From NCBI GenBank assembly GCA_009731375.1, contig BJOX01000050.1:1087503-1141982 (forward strand): a DNA stretch of 54,480 nucleotides, read 5' to 3'. A program made the position numbers and the translations under genes. The stretch is from Paulinella micropora. Lineage: Eukaryota > Cercozoa > Imbricatea > Euglyphida. How positions within the stretch are numbered: the stretch's first letter is position 1; each line of letters opens with the position of its first letter. Positions 46,212 through 54,480 of the stretch are shown in pieces. Under the pieces are notes generated by a model that saw nothing but the letters and a program-made list of their open reading frames with translations, was not told the DNA's origin and did no database searches.

Positions 46212-46470
46212 AATGTATGTATGAATGAATGTATGTATGAATAAATGTATGTATGTATGCATGTATATATGTATGTACGTAACATATGTATGTATGTATG
46301 TATGTGTGTATGTATGTATGTATGTATGTATGTATGTATGTATGCATGCATGCATGTATGTATGTATGTATGTATGTATGTATGTATGTATGTATGTACA
46401 TACATTGTATGTACATATGTATGTATGTTTGTATGCATGTTTGTATGTATGTTTGTATGTATGTACATTT
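46100..46470. repeat. Second (TATG)n microsatellite
   Basis: GTAT repeats with GAAT and TGCA variants, same type as the tract at 45030. Confidence 0.9.
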
Positions 46471-46903
46471 CCATAGAGACTTTTACGTTGCTATCAAAAG
46501 CATATTGAAAGGTTGGAAAATGAATGGCCAGTCTGAAGCCCTTTGTGATTTAAAGAGACATTTAGAATAGCGACTTAGATAAGATGAAAGTTTTTGTTCA
46601 CTTCCCTAAAGTAGTTATGTCTGAAAATGCTCAGGAAAAAAGTGGGAAAAAAAATGAAGCAGACAAAGTGAGCAACAGGGGAACATCGTAAATGAAAGCA
46701 TCGGTACATGTGAATAAGTATCAGAGGCCAAGGAAAGAAGCAGCAGGAGGGAAGCACCTCTTGTGCAGCACACATACACCACAACAACCAACCACCCCAA
46801 ATCTCCACAATATAACTGGACTCCAGCAACCAAAAAAAGCACAAACGTTCGAAGAAAACTGGAAAAAAATGTCAGACTAGCTCCGAGGGCTTTTTTTAAA
46901 AAC

Positions 46904-47115
46904 ATGTAATGTAATGTTATGTAATGTTATGTTATGTTATGTTATGTAATGTAATGTAACGTAATGTAATGCAGTGTAATGTAAGGTAACGTAATGTAAT
47001 GTAATGTTACGTAATGTTACGTTATGTTATGTTATGTTATGTTATGTTATGTTATTTTATGTAATGTCATGTAATGTAATGTCATGTAATGCCCTGTAAT
47101 GTCATGTTATGTACT
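46904..47115. repeat. (TAATG)n / (TTATG)n pentanucleotide repeat
   Basis: About 210 bases of GTAAT/GTTAT units lie just before the boundary of viral element 2. The 46480-46900 stretch before it shows nothing supportable. Confidence 0.8.
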
Positions 47116-47185
47116 TTTTGCTACATATTGTGTTCTTTTTATTTCATGTCGGGTCAGTGTTGTGTTTTGCGCTTTGTCAAAAGCG

Positions 47186-47485
47186 TCATTTCACAAATAT
47201 CGGGTGGGCCGTTAAGGGAGACTGAAAAGTGAACGCTGCAGTGTTAATTACGGTAATAATTTCCAAAATTTTAAACATTACAAAGACAACCCCTTCACCC
47301 TCAGATTTGATTTTTCGCTCTAGCACAAAAGTGCTTAGAGCAAATTTTACAGTTGTTTTTTGAATTTGGGAAATCGAGATGTCAGTAATAGAACCCTCAC
47401 GAGGGGTAAGCTTATTCAAGCGATAAGAAGCACTGATGTAGTCAGTCTTGCTGAAATCTAGTTCGCCTCCGTGTTGTGTAGGCAT
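47186..47485 (-). pseudogene. Viral gene fragment at the host boundary of element 2 (possible capsid gene start)
   Basis: A frame of 99 residues starts at ATG 47485. The first about 45 residues (MPTQHGGELDFSKTDYISAS...) look viral in composition and lie exactly where Polinton-like viruses place the major capsid gene, after the minor capsid gene. The rest does not continue as a capsid protein and host repeat starts 70 bases beyond the stop. I infer a truncated capsid gene joined to host sequence, but cannot prove the identity. Confidence 0.35.
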
Positions 47486-47577
47486 TTTGTGTAAGTGCCC
47501 AAAGTTTTTGGTGAAGCTTTTTTTAAAAAGGTTCCTATATTTTAATATAAGAAAAAAATAAATAATTCTAAAATTAA

Positions 47578-48390
47578 TTATCTAGATTTCAACAAATTAA
47601 AAAATGATGTAAATAAATTAAAATAATTCGTTTCCCTGTAAATCAACAATGTCATAACAATACCCAAACCGTTGAGATTAACTGGTTGGTCGTTTTCGTC
47701 AGTCAAGTAAAACCGATACACATTGCTTGAACTAGTAGATAGACGTTTTCCGTATTCACTACCAGAGCCGTCGTAGATAACAGAGCCGAACGGGATTTCA
47801 TTCGCTGTATATATCTCTTGGAGCACGTGATTATCACCCTCACCAACTAGGTCGCTTTGTAGATACAAAGTTTTTTCGCCAGTCAAGATTATGACATTTG
47901 GAGACCTAATGGTATTGTTAGCAAAGAAATATGTTGAGTCGCGGTCAAAACCCATTACTTCGTGAATACGAGTTTCGGTGTCAAATATAAACCGCGGTTG
48001 AATGCCTCCATTGCTCGCTACTGTAAATTATAGCTTGCCGTCTTCTGGGTCGGTGTTTGTGTTGTTGCTCGTAACGGTATATGTGTAGTCATTGGGGCTG
48101 TCTGCCGTTAGCACCTCAGCCAGTTTATTTTTTAAGCTGTTCATCGTGTAGTTGCCCTCGGGTATCGTAATCAGAGCCTCAAATCCATCTTCACTCAGAG
48201 TAAAAGTGTTGTAAGGACTTGCCACAGAGTAATACGACTTCGGCACATAGATACGAAGTATTTTACAGTGTGTTGGATTATCTAGCGATTTCATATCAAT
48301 GGAGTAAGTAAAATCACTGTCCGTGCCATTTATCCTATTTTTGCTATTGACATAGTAAATATTAGAGCTCCTGCCTCCTCTATATTCCAT
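47578..48390 (-). pseudogene. Minor capsid (penton-like) gene interrupted by an in-frame stop
   Basis: The ATG is at 48390 (MEYRGGRSSN). The frame is open to a TAA at 48028-48030 and then continues in the same frame to 47578, for about 270 codons in all. The N-terminal half has SKNRINGTDSDFTYSIDM and LRIYVPKSYYSVASPYNTF, the pattern of minor capsid proteins of Polinton/adintovirus relatives. The second half (VYRFYLTDENDQPVNLNG, MTLLIYRE) fits the C-terminal barrel. Length and position next to the protease support the call. The break is one codon only, with no shift. Confidence 0.65.
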
Positions 48391-48442
48391 CACCTCTAAT
48401 TTTGGATATATAATAGAAAATATATTTTTTTGTTTTAATTAC

Positions 48443-49184
48443 CTAGATAAAAGTATCAAAACCATAGCCGTTCTGGGCTTTCAACTCCTCCGCTTCTCTT
48501 TCTTTTAAGTCTGTCCAACCGCTGGCAAATTTAAAGCGATTACCTTTCGCCCGCTCTAACAAAAACCTAATACTATGCCACCCGCAGGTTGTGCTCGTAT
48601 CGCTTTGGTTTTTAACCTGATTAACCTTCATAAGCAGGTATGTGTTCGGCTTACTCTTTTCAATAAGCTGTTTCATTTGGTGTAGAAATAGCTCGGTCGG
48701 CTTATACAGTGCGAGAGGGTCGTAGATTTCAATAGAGTCATCTTTAATGGTGTCAATCCAAACAGCAATCCAATGTGAGCCTGGTTGGCTAGACTTATCC
48801 AAGTTCATAATAAATCCATACTTCTTTCTTTTTTCTGGTTTAAGTTTGTTTATTTCATCGCTCGCTACTGTTCCCAAATACCATTCGTGCTTTTTCATAA
48901 TGTTGTCTATTTCGTCCGTCATTAATCCTCTTCCCTCCCCCTCTTGCTGTGGTTGAATTGTGTCGGCGGTNNNNNNNNNNTGCGGTGATTTCGGGTGTTG
49001 TGTCGGGCGTGGGCTCGGTATTGGTTTCAGGTATGGTGTCGGGTGATGTGTCGGCAGTGGTTTCGGTGGTTGGGGTTGCTTCCTCGGTTGGTTGAATACC
49101 GAGAGTATTTGAAACTTGATTTTTAATGTTTGGGTCGCTTCTCATTTCGGTTACTAAGTTATTTACATAATCCTTCTTCTTCAT
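48443..49184 (-). CDS. Adenain-like cysteine protease, with Thr/Glu/Pro-rich N-terminal region across a gap
   Basis: The protease domain starts at about 48922 and has His50-Trp in GSHWIAVWID, Asp68 in IEIYDPL, Gln106 in KNQSDTS and Cys113 in CGWHSI, the full H-D-Q-C set of adenovirus-type maturation proteases, counted from the Met at 48922. Upstream, a frame starting MKKKDYVNNLVTEM at 49184 becomes Thr/Glu/Pro-rich and reaches a 10-N gap (48971-48980). Beyond the gap the protease frame is open without a stop (GEGRGLMTDEI). The two are probably one gene of about 250 residues whose phase depends on the true gap length. The protease would mature virion proteins. Confidence 0.75.
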
Positions 49185-49207
49185 TTTCTTCCTGTATTTG
49201 CCCTTCT

Positions 49208-50523
49208 TTAAATATTTCTTAATTGTCGTATCGTTAAAAGTTTGTGTATTAATTCCTCCATCGTTTTTGCCCCAGCACCCGTTTGGTTTATTCCCAAATA
49301 ATCAGCGAGTTTCTTTCTCATTTCATTCTGGTCTATTCCTAAATCAATACCTTCATCTACTATAACTTGTGCCATACCCGCAGTCGTGTGTTTTCCTTTA
49401 ACTTTTTTTGGTGGTGGTTTGCCCCGAGCTTTCATTTCTTTTTCCAAAGCAGGGCCCAAAGTTTTGGGTATATCCAATTTCGGATACTTGTAATCATTTC
49501 TTAAACCTGCGGATATGTATGATATTTTATCTTTAATTTCAAAGTGTTTCGCTTTGGCCTCCGCTCGTTTTTTTTCTTGTTCTAATTCTTTTTTGTATTG
49601 TTCAGCCAGTTCTTTCTGCTCATCTGCTGATTGGGCATCGGCTATCGCTTTCTCTATTCCTGTGCCAAGTTTGATAAATTCTGTTTTGCTCAAACTTTTA
49701 ATAAATTTAGTTGTAAAGCCCGCTTTCTTCATTAATTCAATGTATTTTTCTTTTAATTCCTTTTCAGCCTTTTTCTCTTCTTTTGTTTTCAATGGCATCT
49801 GCTTTTCTTCTGGTGCTTGTGGTGGTGCTTGTNNNNNNNNNNTTCAGCCTTTTTCTCTTCTTTTGTTTTCAATGGCATCTGTTTTTCTTCTGGTGCTTGG
49901 GGTGCTTGTGGTGGTGCTTGTTGTGGTCCTAATTGTGGTGGTTGTGGTGCTTGGGGTGGTCCTAGTTGTGGTGCTTGGGGTGGTGCTTGTGGTGGTGCTT
50001 GTGGTGGTGCTTGTGTGTATTGAGGTTGGAACTGTGGTGGTGGTAATAGCATTAAATTATTTTTTCTATCTTGTTCAAATTTTACATCCTCTATAAGTTT
50101 TTGCTCTCTGTTCGCCTCCCTTATTAATTCTTCTTGTCTTTCTTTAATGTCAGCGTTCTCCTTCCTCTCCATTCTTTTCTTCTCATCTTCTGCCTGTTCT
50201 CTTAACTTCTTTTCCTTTTCTTCCTGCTCGTGTATTAGTTCATATTTTTTCAGCAGGTTGTTTTGTATCTGGTTGCGGTTCTCGTGTTCAAGGCGATTGA
50301 ATTCGGACTTGATTACTCGCTCTTTTGTCTTTCGTGTTTTCTTCGTTTTATCGTCCCCTTTCATATATTTCAAAAACAGTTTAACGATTTGAAGTGTTGA
50401 AAGGTCATTCGTTTTCTCGCCAAAGTTGAGATATGCTCGTTTGCCTTTTACTTTGATATATGGTCGGCCGTCTTTAGTTCTGTATATCCTCGGAGGGCGT
50501 TGTTTCCGCGGTTTACTTTTCAT
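49208..50523 (-). CDS. Basic, Pro/Gln-rich viral protein split by an assembly gap
   Basis: The N-terminus (MKSKPRKQRPPRIYRTKDGRPY) is basic, followed by a long Lys/Glu/Arg coiled coil and a PQAPPQAPPQAP-type tract. A 10-N gap at 49833-49842 follows, and about 70 bases are repeated on both sides of it (49763-49832 and 49843 onward). Leaving one copy out gives segments of 227 and 185 codons in one frame, so the duplication is most likely an assembly join inside a single gene of about 411 residues. The C-terminal part has a Lys/Glu helix region and ends with a helix near GINQTGAGAKTMEELI. Function is unknown; it lies in the virion gene cluster. Confidence 0.6.
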
Positions 50524-50572
50524 TAATACTATTATATTGAGTAAAAAAAAATTAATATAAGATTTTACATTC

Positions 50573-50625
50573 GTAGGGGCAAGCCCCTACAACCCCACGG
50601 GGGTTTGAAAGGGGTTTCCCCTTTC
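50573..50625. terminator. Three tandem GC hairpins between genes
   Basis: GTAGGGGC-AA-GCCCCTAC (50573-50590), AACCCC-ACG-GGGGTT (50591-50605) and GAAAGGGG-TTT-CCCCTTTC (50607-50625) follow one another without spacing between the small basic gene and the Pro/Gln-rich gene. They contrast with the AT-rich context and suggest a strong 3'-end or processing signal, or a small mobile palindrome. Confidence 0.55.
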
Positions 50626-50927
50626 TACCGAAATTTGACCGCTCCGCCTCGTTGCTTGCCGTAGCCTTGCTTCATCGCAGCCTTAGCTACACGGTCCGCA
50701 TAAGGCACTCCGACATCACTGAGAAAAGTAGCACCCCTTGAAATCAATTGATTCTTCTTGATGAACCTATTAGCATCCAAGATTGCTTGTCCGACTTTTT
50801 TCCAGTTTACTTTGCCTCCTGCTTGTTTCTTTTTTCCTTTCTTCTTGCCTCCCGCTTTTGGCATTGAAGGATTGTAGCTGATGTTACAACCTGATGGACT
50901 ACTGATAATTACTGGCGATGTTGGCAT
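50625..50927 (-). CDS. Small basic core-like virion protein
   Basis: The 100-residue protein has a polar N-terminus (MPTSPVIISSPSGCN), a Lys/Gly-rich stretch with AGG motifs (KAGGKKKGKKKQAGGK), an amphipathic helix (WKKVGQAILDANRFIKKN), and the C-terminal YGKQRGGAVKF. Its size and charge resemble adenovirus-type core or pVI-like proteins that are cut by the viral protease. The GG motifs could be cleavage sites, which is inference. Its ATG directly abuts the ATPase stop codon, so the two are co-oriented and probably co-expressed. Confidence 0.6.
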   Translation of the reverse strand: MPTSPVIISSPSGCNISYNPSMPKAGGKKKGKKKQAGGKVNWKKVGQAILDANRFIKKNQLISRGATFLSDVGVPYADRVAKAAMKQGYGKQRGGAVKFR

Positions 50928-51785
50928 CTATATTGTATAGAAAAAAAATAAATAATAAAAATTACAAAATCTTTTATTGAAATTCTGCCTCAGTTCGTCC
51001 GATACAGAATCAACATACAAAAAGTTAAATCTCTCTTTCGTCGCCTCGTGATATTTTTCAATTAAGTATTCAAGGTCGTAGCCGAGGTCCAAATGCTTAT
51101 ACACGAGTTCTATTTTATCAACACTCTGTCCAGGAAAAATAAGGAGGTAGTCGAGCTGTTTAATCGCCTCAGGTCGTAGGTCGTTAAGATACTGACTAGA
51201 CATGATCACCTTTGACTTATAATGCTTATTTTTTTTCAACAGGTCGCTTACTGATTTATCCCTTAGCCCGCTACCCAAATCATCAAGAACAAAAACGACT
51301 TCTGGTGTAATGTATTTGCTCGGTCTCGGTGGTTTTTCGCCTCCTTCCCGTTTCTTCTCTTCCTCTTTTCCAAAATAAAGAAACTTTAGCTTCGGTTCTT
51401 CTTTCTCGTCCTGAACAATCTCGCCTTCTTCTTGCTCCTCATCAGGTTTATTCAGTTTGTCTAACTCGTAATCAATCACGCTGTAGCCTTCCGTTTTCAA
51501 ATATGTGTATACAGCCATCGGGTTTCCCTTCTTCTTGAAGTGCTTAACCATTTCTTTGTAAATGTGGTCTTTGTGTATCGTGCTGGCTATAATAACAATC
51601 CTTGTTTTTCTGTCAGTCGTTCGTTTCAGGATTTCAAACAGTGCTGTCGTCTTACCACTCTTCTTGCGAGCGAGAAGAAAAATATTGGCATACGGTTCAT
51701 CAAATAACTTATATCCTTTTGCAAACTTATCGCCATCTCCGTTTTGCTTGACTGGTCTAACTCGTATATCGTTAATTTTTTCCAT
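50928..51785 (-). CDS. P-loop packaging ATPase of element 2
   Basis: The 285-residue protein has a Walker A motif, ARKKSGKT (residues 39-46), and a Walker B motif, VVFVLDDLGSG with Asp168-Asp169. A following SSQYLNDL at about 196 is the sensor region. The order is that of A32-like ATPases of Polinton and adintovirus type. It shares only the P-loop logic with the element 1 ATPase, which has ASTGGGKS and LLLLDD, so the two elements carry different morphogenetic modules. The middle holds an acidic insert (about 110-150). The last about 14 residues (NFYYLFFFYTI) are translated from AT-rich spacer and may not be functional. Confidence 0.8.
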   Translation of the reverse strand: MEKINDIRVRPVKQNGDGDKFAKGYKLFDEPYANIFLLARKKSGKTTALFEILKRTTDRKTRIVIIASTIHKDHIYKEMVKHFKKKGNPMAVYTYLKTEGYSVIDYELDKLNKPDEEQEEGEIVQDEKEEPKLKFLYFGKEEEKKREGGEKPPRPSKYITPEVVFVLDDLGSGLRDKSVSDLLKKNKHYKSKVIMSSQYLNDLRPEAIKQLDYLLIFPGQSVDKIELVYKHLDLGYDLEYLIEKYHEATKERFNFLYVDSVSDELRQNFNKRFCNFYYLFFFYTI

Positions 51786-51867
51786 GTATGAGCTTTTTTT
51801 TCAAAAACCTCCTACAACCTCAAAAAACGATATATAGAAAAATATATTTTTTATTTACCTGCGGGGT

Positions 51868-52270
51868 CTACGCTAGAAATTCTAAGCATATCACAATTCT
51901 TCCAGCTAGGAGGTCAGTCTCAATACTGCCATTGTCCGTTTTAAGTACTCTAAAAGTGTATTGCCCATCGACCCAATTAATAATTCCTAGGTTGTAGCTG
52001 AGATTAGAAATGTTTGCGACGTTGCTGTCGGCGAATGTGCCGACAATCCCAATGCGGTCCATAATATAACTAAATATGAAGGATTTTTGTTTTTGCTTCC
52101 GTCGTGTCATTCATGTAGTGGATAAACTTAACATTCATTCTAGTCGGCGTAAAGTTCAATTTAATGGTTTTGTCAAATGTCTTGCTACCGCCAGCAAAAT
52201 CATTACTCAGAAAAATAATCTTTTGGAATTTATAGTCCGTCATTGTGATGTCCTCTATACTAATGCTCAT
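51868..52270 (-). pseudogene. Viral protein gene with a single frameshift
   Basis: The frame starting at ATG 52270 (MSISIEDITMTDYK) runs to a TAG near 52070. An overlapping frame (+1) then continues to 51868 (...MDRIGIVGTFADSN...LLAGRIVICLEFLA). The switch lies in an A-rich stretch around 52080-52095. Read across it, the whole would be about 130 residues with a beta-rich pattern as in minor virion proteins. The cause may be mutation, sequencing error in the A run, or a programmed event; no classical slippery heptamer fits in the right phase. Confidence 0.5.
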
Positions 52271-52289
52271 AAACTTTTTATTAATTAAT

Positions 52290-52512
52290 ATTTCTGCTCG
52301 GACCGCCTGTGATTTCTATTCACGGGTCAGTGTTTAAAAAAAATGAAAGTTGTGTGTGGTGTATTCAAAAAGGAATAGAAACCAAATTTAAATGTGTGTA
52401 TAAGCCTTTCAGTGATTGGTGTGTTAGTTTTGATGAAGCTATTCCGCTAATCTGCTCAAATGATGCTTCTTGGTATAAAACTCAACTATATGAGTGTTCA
52501 TTTCTTACTTGA
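52290..52512 (+). pseudogene. Cys-rich protein gene of element 2, disrupted at the 5' end
   Basis: The region from CVWCIQKGIETKFKC to YECSFL aligns closely with the protein at 11970-12218. Upstream, the signal-peptide part matches only in another frame (RTACDFYSR is in a different phase), with the shift near the A run at 52335-52342, and no ATG is present. The copy looks broken or affected by an indel error. It lies convergent with the two-TM gene, as in element 1. Confidence 0.6.
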
Positions 52513-52845
52513 AGAAGGTGATGGAAGGCAGATACCAATCAATAGTGTTAAAATTCCTACATACGTGTTGGCTGTCTCGCACGGTAAGTTCTTTTCAGAT
52601 AACCTCACAATACATAAGGTGATAATGGCGATAATGATACCCATTTGAAATAAGTATTTAAGAAGTCGGCTGTCAGTTGGTCTGTTTTTTATACAACAAC
52701 AATTCCAGTTGTCTTCCAATTTGTGCTCTACTTTTTTTTCTTCATTCTTCAACGAAATATCCAAAACACGATTTTTCAACTCTGGTGTTAGTTCGCCATC
52801 TGCCATATCAATGAGTGGAGGTGGAGGGTGTAATCTAGGGGGCAT
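52498..52845 (-). CDS. Two-TM small membrane protein, element 2 copy
   Basis: The 115-residue protein is very similar to the one at 12207-12560: same ELTPE-x-KNRVLDISLKNEEKK region, C-C-C cluster, NRPTDSR, and two membrane segments ending GICLPSPSS. It differs mostly in the first 15 residues. The frame is intact, unlike the fibre gene next to it. Its conservation in two elements with different capsid modules suggests a function tied to the fibre. Confidence 0.7.
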   Translation of the reverse strand: MPPRLHPPPPLIDMADGELTPELKNRVLDISLKNEEKKVEHKLEDNWNCCCIKNRPTDSRLLKYLFQMGIIIAIITLCIVRLSEKNLPCETANTYVGILTLLIGICLPSPSSSKK

Positions 52846-52938
52846 TTTTATTACGTATTTCTGCTAATTGGTTTTTTTAATCGGCTATATCATTAGTTAG
52901 ATTATTATTTTGCTTTTCTAAATAAATCACCTTTTCAG

Positions 52939-54480
52939 TTAAATGTTGAAAGCACTGACTAATATCGGTATAAAACTTGTATATGTGATGCCTTCAAGAT
53001 TTCCATTTCCATCATCTGCTTTAATTCCGCTTTCAGATACAAATTCAGGAAATATTTTTTTAACTTCATCTGCTATAAATTCGTGGTTCTTTTGTTCTTT
53101 CTTTTCGTCTGATTTCAAATAATATGAACAACAATTTATTTTCATTAGTTTCTCACAACAATCCCCGCAGTCTAATGTTTTAATATCTGATTTTAATCTC
53201 CTGTCCGATGAGTTAGTCCAAGCACCATTGAGAGGAATATAATTATATCTGCCAGAAGGCTCGCTTGAAGAGTTTGAAGTAGTCCAAGCATGAACCAAAC
53301 CAGTTGAACCACAAACTACTCCATAATTCGTATATCCACCCGATTTCAAAAATATTTGTGGGTCATTAGTGTAAGCAGGTCTTTTTCTTAATGTTAAAAA
53401 TCCGCTGGATGCTGTTGGGATGCTTAAATCTCCCGACGTATTAATGTTCATTGCATCATTCCAAGTTATATTACTCCCCGCTGTTGTTCCAGTATTATAA
53501 TAAAAAGCGAGTTTGTTTGAGATTTTGTATATTTGAAAGTTTGAGCCAGAATTACTTGATTTCCAGTTTGAGCCGTCATAATAAGCATCAAAACTTATAC
53601 CTATATTGTCGTGTGCCCAATTCAATAATTGGAATGTTGGATAAGCATCTGTGGATATTACTGCCTGTAAGTGTGCCCCTCCTATATTACTCGCCGTTCC
53701 GTATAATTCTAATCCGCCTGTCGCCCCATTTGCTGATTTTGTTGTGTTTCCTATAATTATCGGCTTACCTGATGCTGTTGTTATTTTANNNNNNNNNNAA
53801 ATCCCCCAGTTTGAATCACTGGTATCCCATACAAATATTCCTCTCGCATTCGTCCCGTCTGTTTGTCCTTGAATTGCTATTTTCGCTCCATTATTAGTTG
53901 TGGTTGTTAGCACACCAGAGTATGTAATCCCCGCACTAGCCGTTATTAACCCTTTTGTCCATAAAGTCCCGTTTGCCCCATTTAATGACATTAACAATTG
54001 TTCTGACGAATTCTCCCATATAAAACCATCAGTGGAAACATTGCTCACTCTAAATCTAACGGCGAAAGAAGTGAAATCGTTGCCAGCAACCGCAGACCCT
54101 CCTGCTAGACTTCTGGTATTTGCACCTCCCCCATTTGATGCCATATAAATACCATAATTTGTATTGCCAGTGTCCCACAAAAATATTCCTCTTGTATTGC
54201 CTCCATTCGTATTTCCTTGTATTACTATGCTAGAGCCTCCTGTCGCTGTTAATAATCCGCTCGCAGTTAGTGTCGTCGTTGATATACCCGCGGTTGAAGT
54301 AATTGTCATTCCCGTTATTGTCCCGCCATTTGTTATATTGTTTGAGTTCATATCCAAAGCACCATAAAACCGCATACCCCCAGCATTGTTAAAACGGACA
54401 ATGTCAGACGAAGCACTTTTATTATCCAAAAGTTTTGAAATATAAAGTCCCGCCCCTTTTACATCAGATGCTACATTCGT
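52939..54480 (-). pseudogene. S74 fibre gene of element 2, 3'-frameshifted and 5'-incomplete in the window
   Basis: The frame is open from the window end through repeat-type shaft sequence (ISTTTLTASGL), a 10-N gap (53789-53798), and the S74 chaperone with SDRRLKSDI, HEFIADEV and ITYTSFIPIL. It then stops at 52939 where the element 1 protein continues with a coiled coil. The DNA beyond the stop still resembles that coiled-coil coding region in another frame, with one T fewer in a T run and a further stop. Thus the chaperone tail is lost unless this is a homopolymer error. The last 101 bases (54380-54480) are identical to 13757-13857. Confidence 0.7.

Noticed and set aside
44990-46480. Possible CRISPR-like repeat array
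   Set aside because: The repeats are contiguous tetranucleotides without unique spacers, in a eukaryotic context.
44532-46508. Frames of repeated YIHT or MYVC units
   Set aside because: Produced by (TATG)n tetranucleotide repeats; present in several frames and on both strands.
47578-48390. Alternative genetic code with TAA as a sense codon
   Set aside because: Other genes in both elements and in the host end normally at TAA and show no other internal TAA; one lesion is simpler.
52070-52110. Programmed -1 frameshift
   Set aside because: The shift needed is +1 (or -2) and no X-XXY-YYZ heptamer lies in the right phase; an indel in the A run is more likely.

Overview
The window is a piece of a eukaryotic nuclear chromosome, probably from a protist or alga (host not identifiable from sequence alone), that carries two integrated DNA-virus elements of the Polinton-like / adintovirus-like kind, one nearly intact Ty3/gypsy LTR retrotransposon and one intron-rich host gene, all set in microsatellite-rich DNA. 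The host call rests on a 22-exon amidohydrolase gene with GT-AG introns, the gypsy element with a target-site duplication, and long CT, GT, TATC and TATG repeats.

Region 1 (1 to about 20273) is viral element 1. It is AT-rich and densely packed, with spacers of only 2 to 100 bases between most genes. It encodes a double-jelly-roll-type major capsid protein, an adjacent candidate minor capsid protein, an A32/FtsK-like packaging ATPase, a 1036-residue virion-type protein with a parvovirus-like phospholipase A2 motif, a 1161-residue fibre ending in a phage tail-spike S74 self-cleaving chaperone domain, a retroviral-type (rve) integrase with a D-D-D triad, and a tyrosine recombinase resembling telomere resolvases. 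No DNA polymerase, primase, helicase or protease is visible. The start of the window is a diverged inverted copy of 17923-18480, so element 1 seems to have long diverged terminal inverted repeats with its left end outside the window. Its right end is a 406-bp palindrome with perfect 186-bp arms around a 34-nt AT-rich centre, the form expected of a hairpin telomere.

Region 2 (20274-26990) is repeat DNA with two assembly gaps. Region 3 (27005-37629) is a gypsy retrotransposon on the minus strand with 239-bp LTRs differing at 2 positions and a CTAC target duplication; gag and pol share one frame separated by a single UGA. Region 4 (38517-44768, minus) is a 406-residue M20-family amidohydrolase gene reconstructed from 22 short exons. 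Region 5 (44900-47160) is microsatellite.

Region 6 (about 47200-54480, minus strand, continuing out of the window) is viral element 2. It has a different morphogenetic module: P-loop packaging ATPase, small basic core-like protein, Pro/Gln-rich protein, adenain-like cysteine protease and a minor-capsid-like gene. It nevertheless carries the same three-gene cassette as element 1 (S74 fibre, two-TM protein, Cys-rich secreted protein), with one stretch of 101 identical bases. Several element 2 genes are broken by a stop codon or by frameshifts, so it is either decaying or contains sequencing errors; three 10-N gaps also interrupt it.
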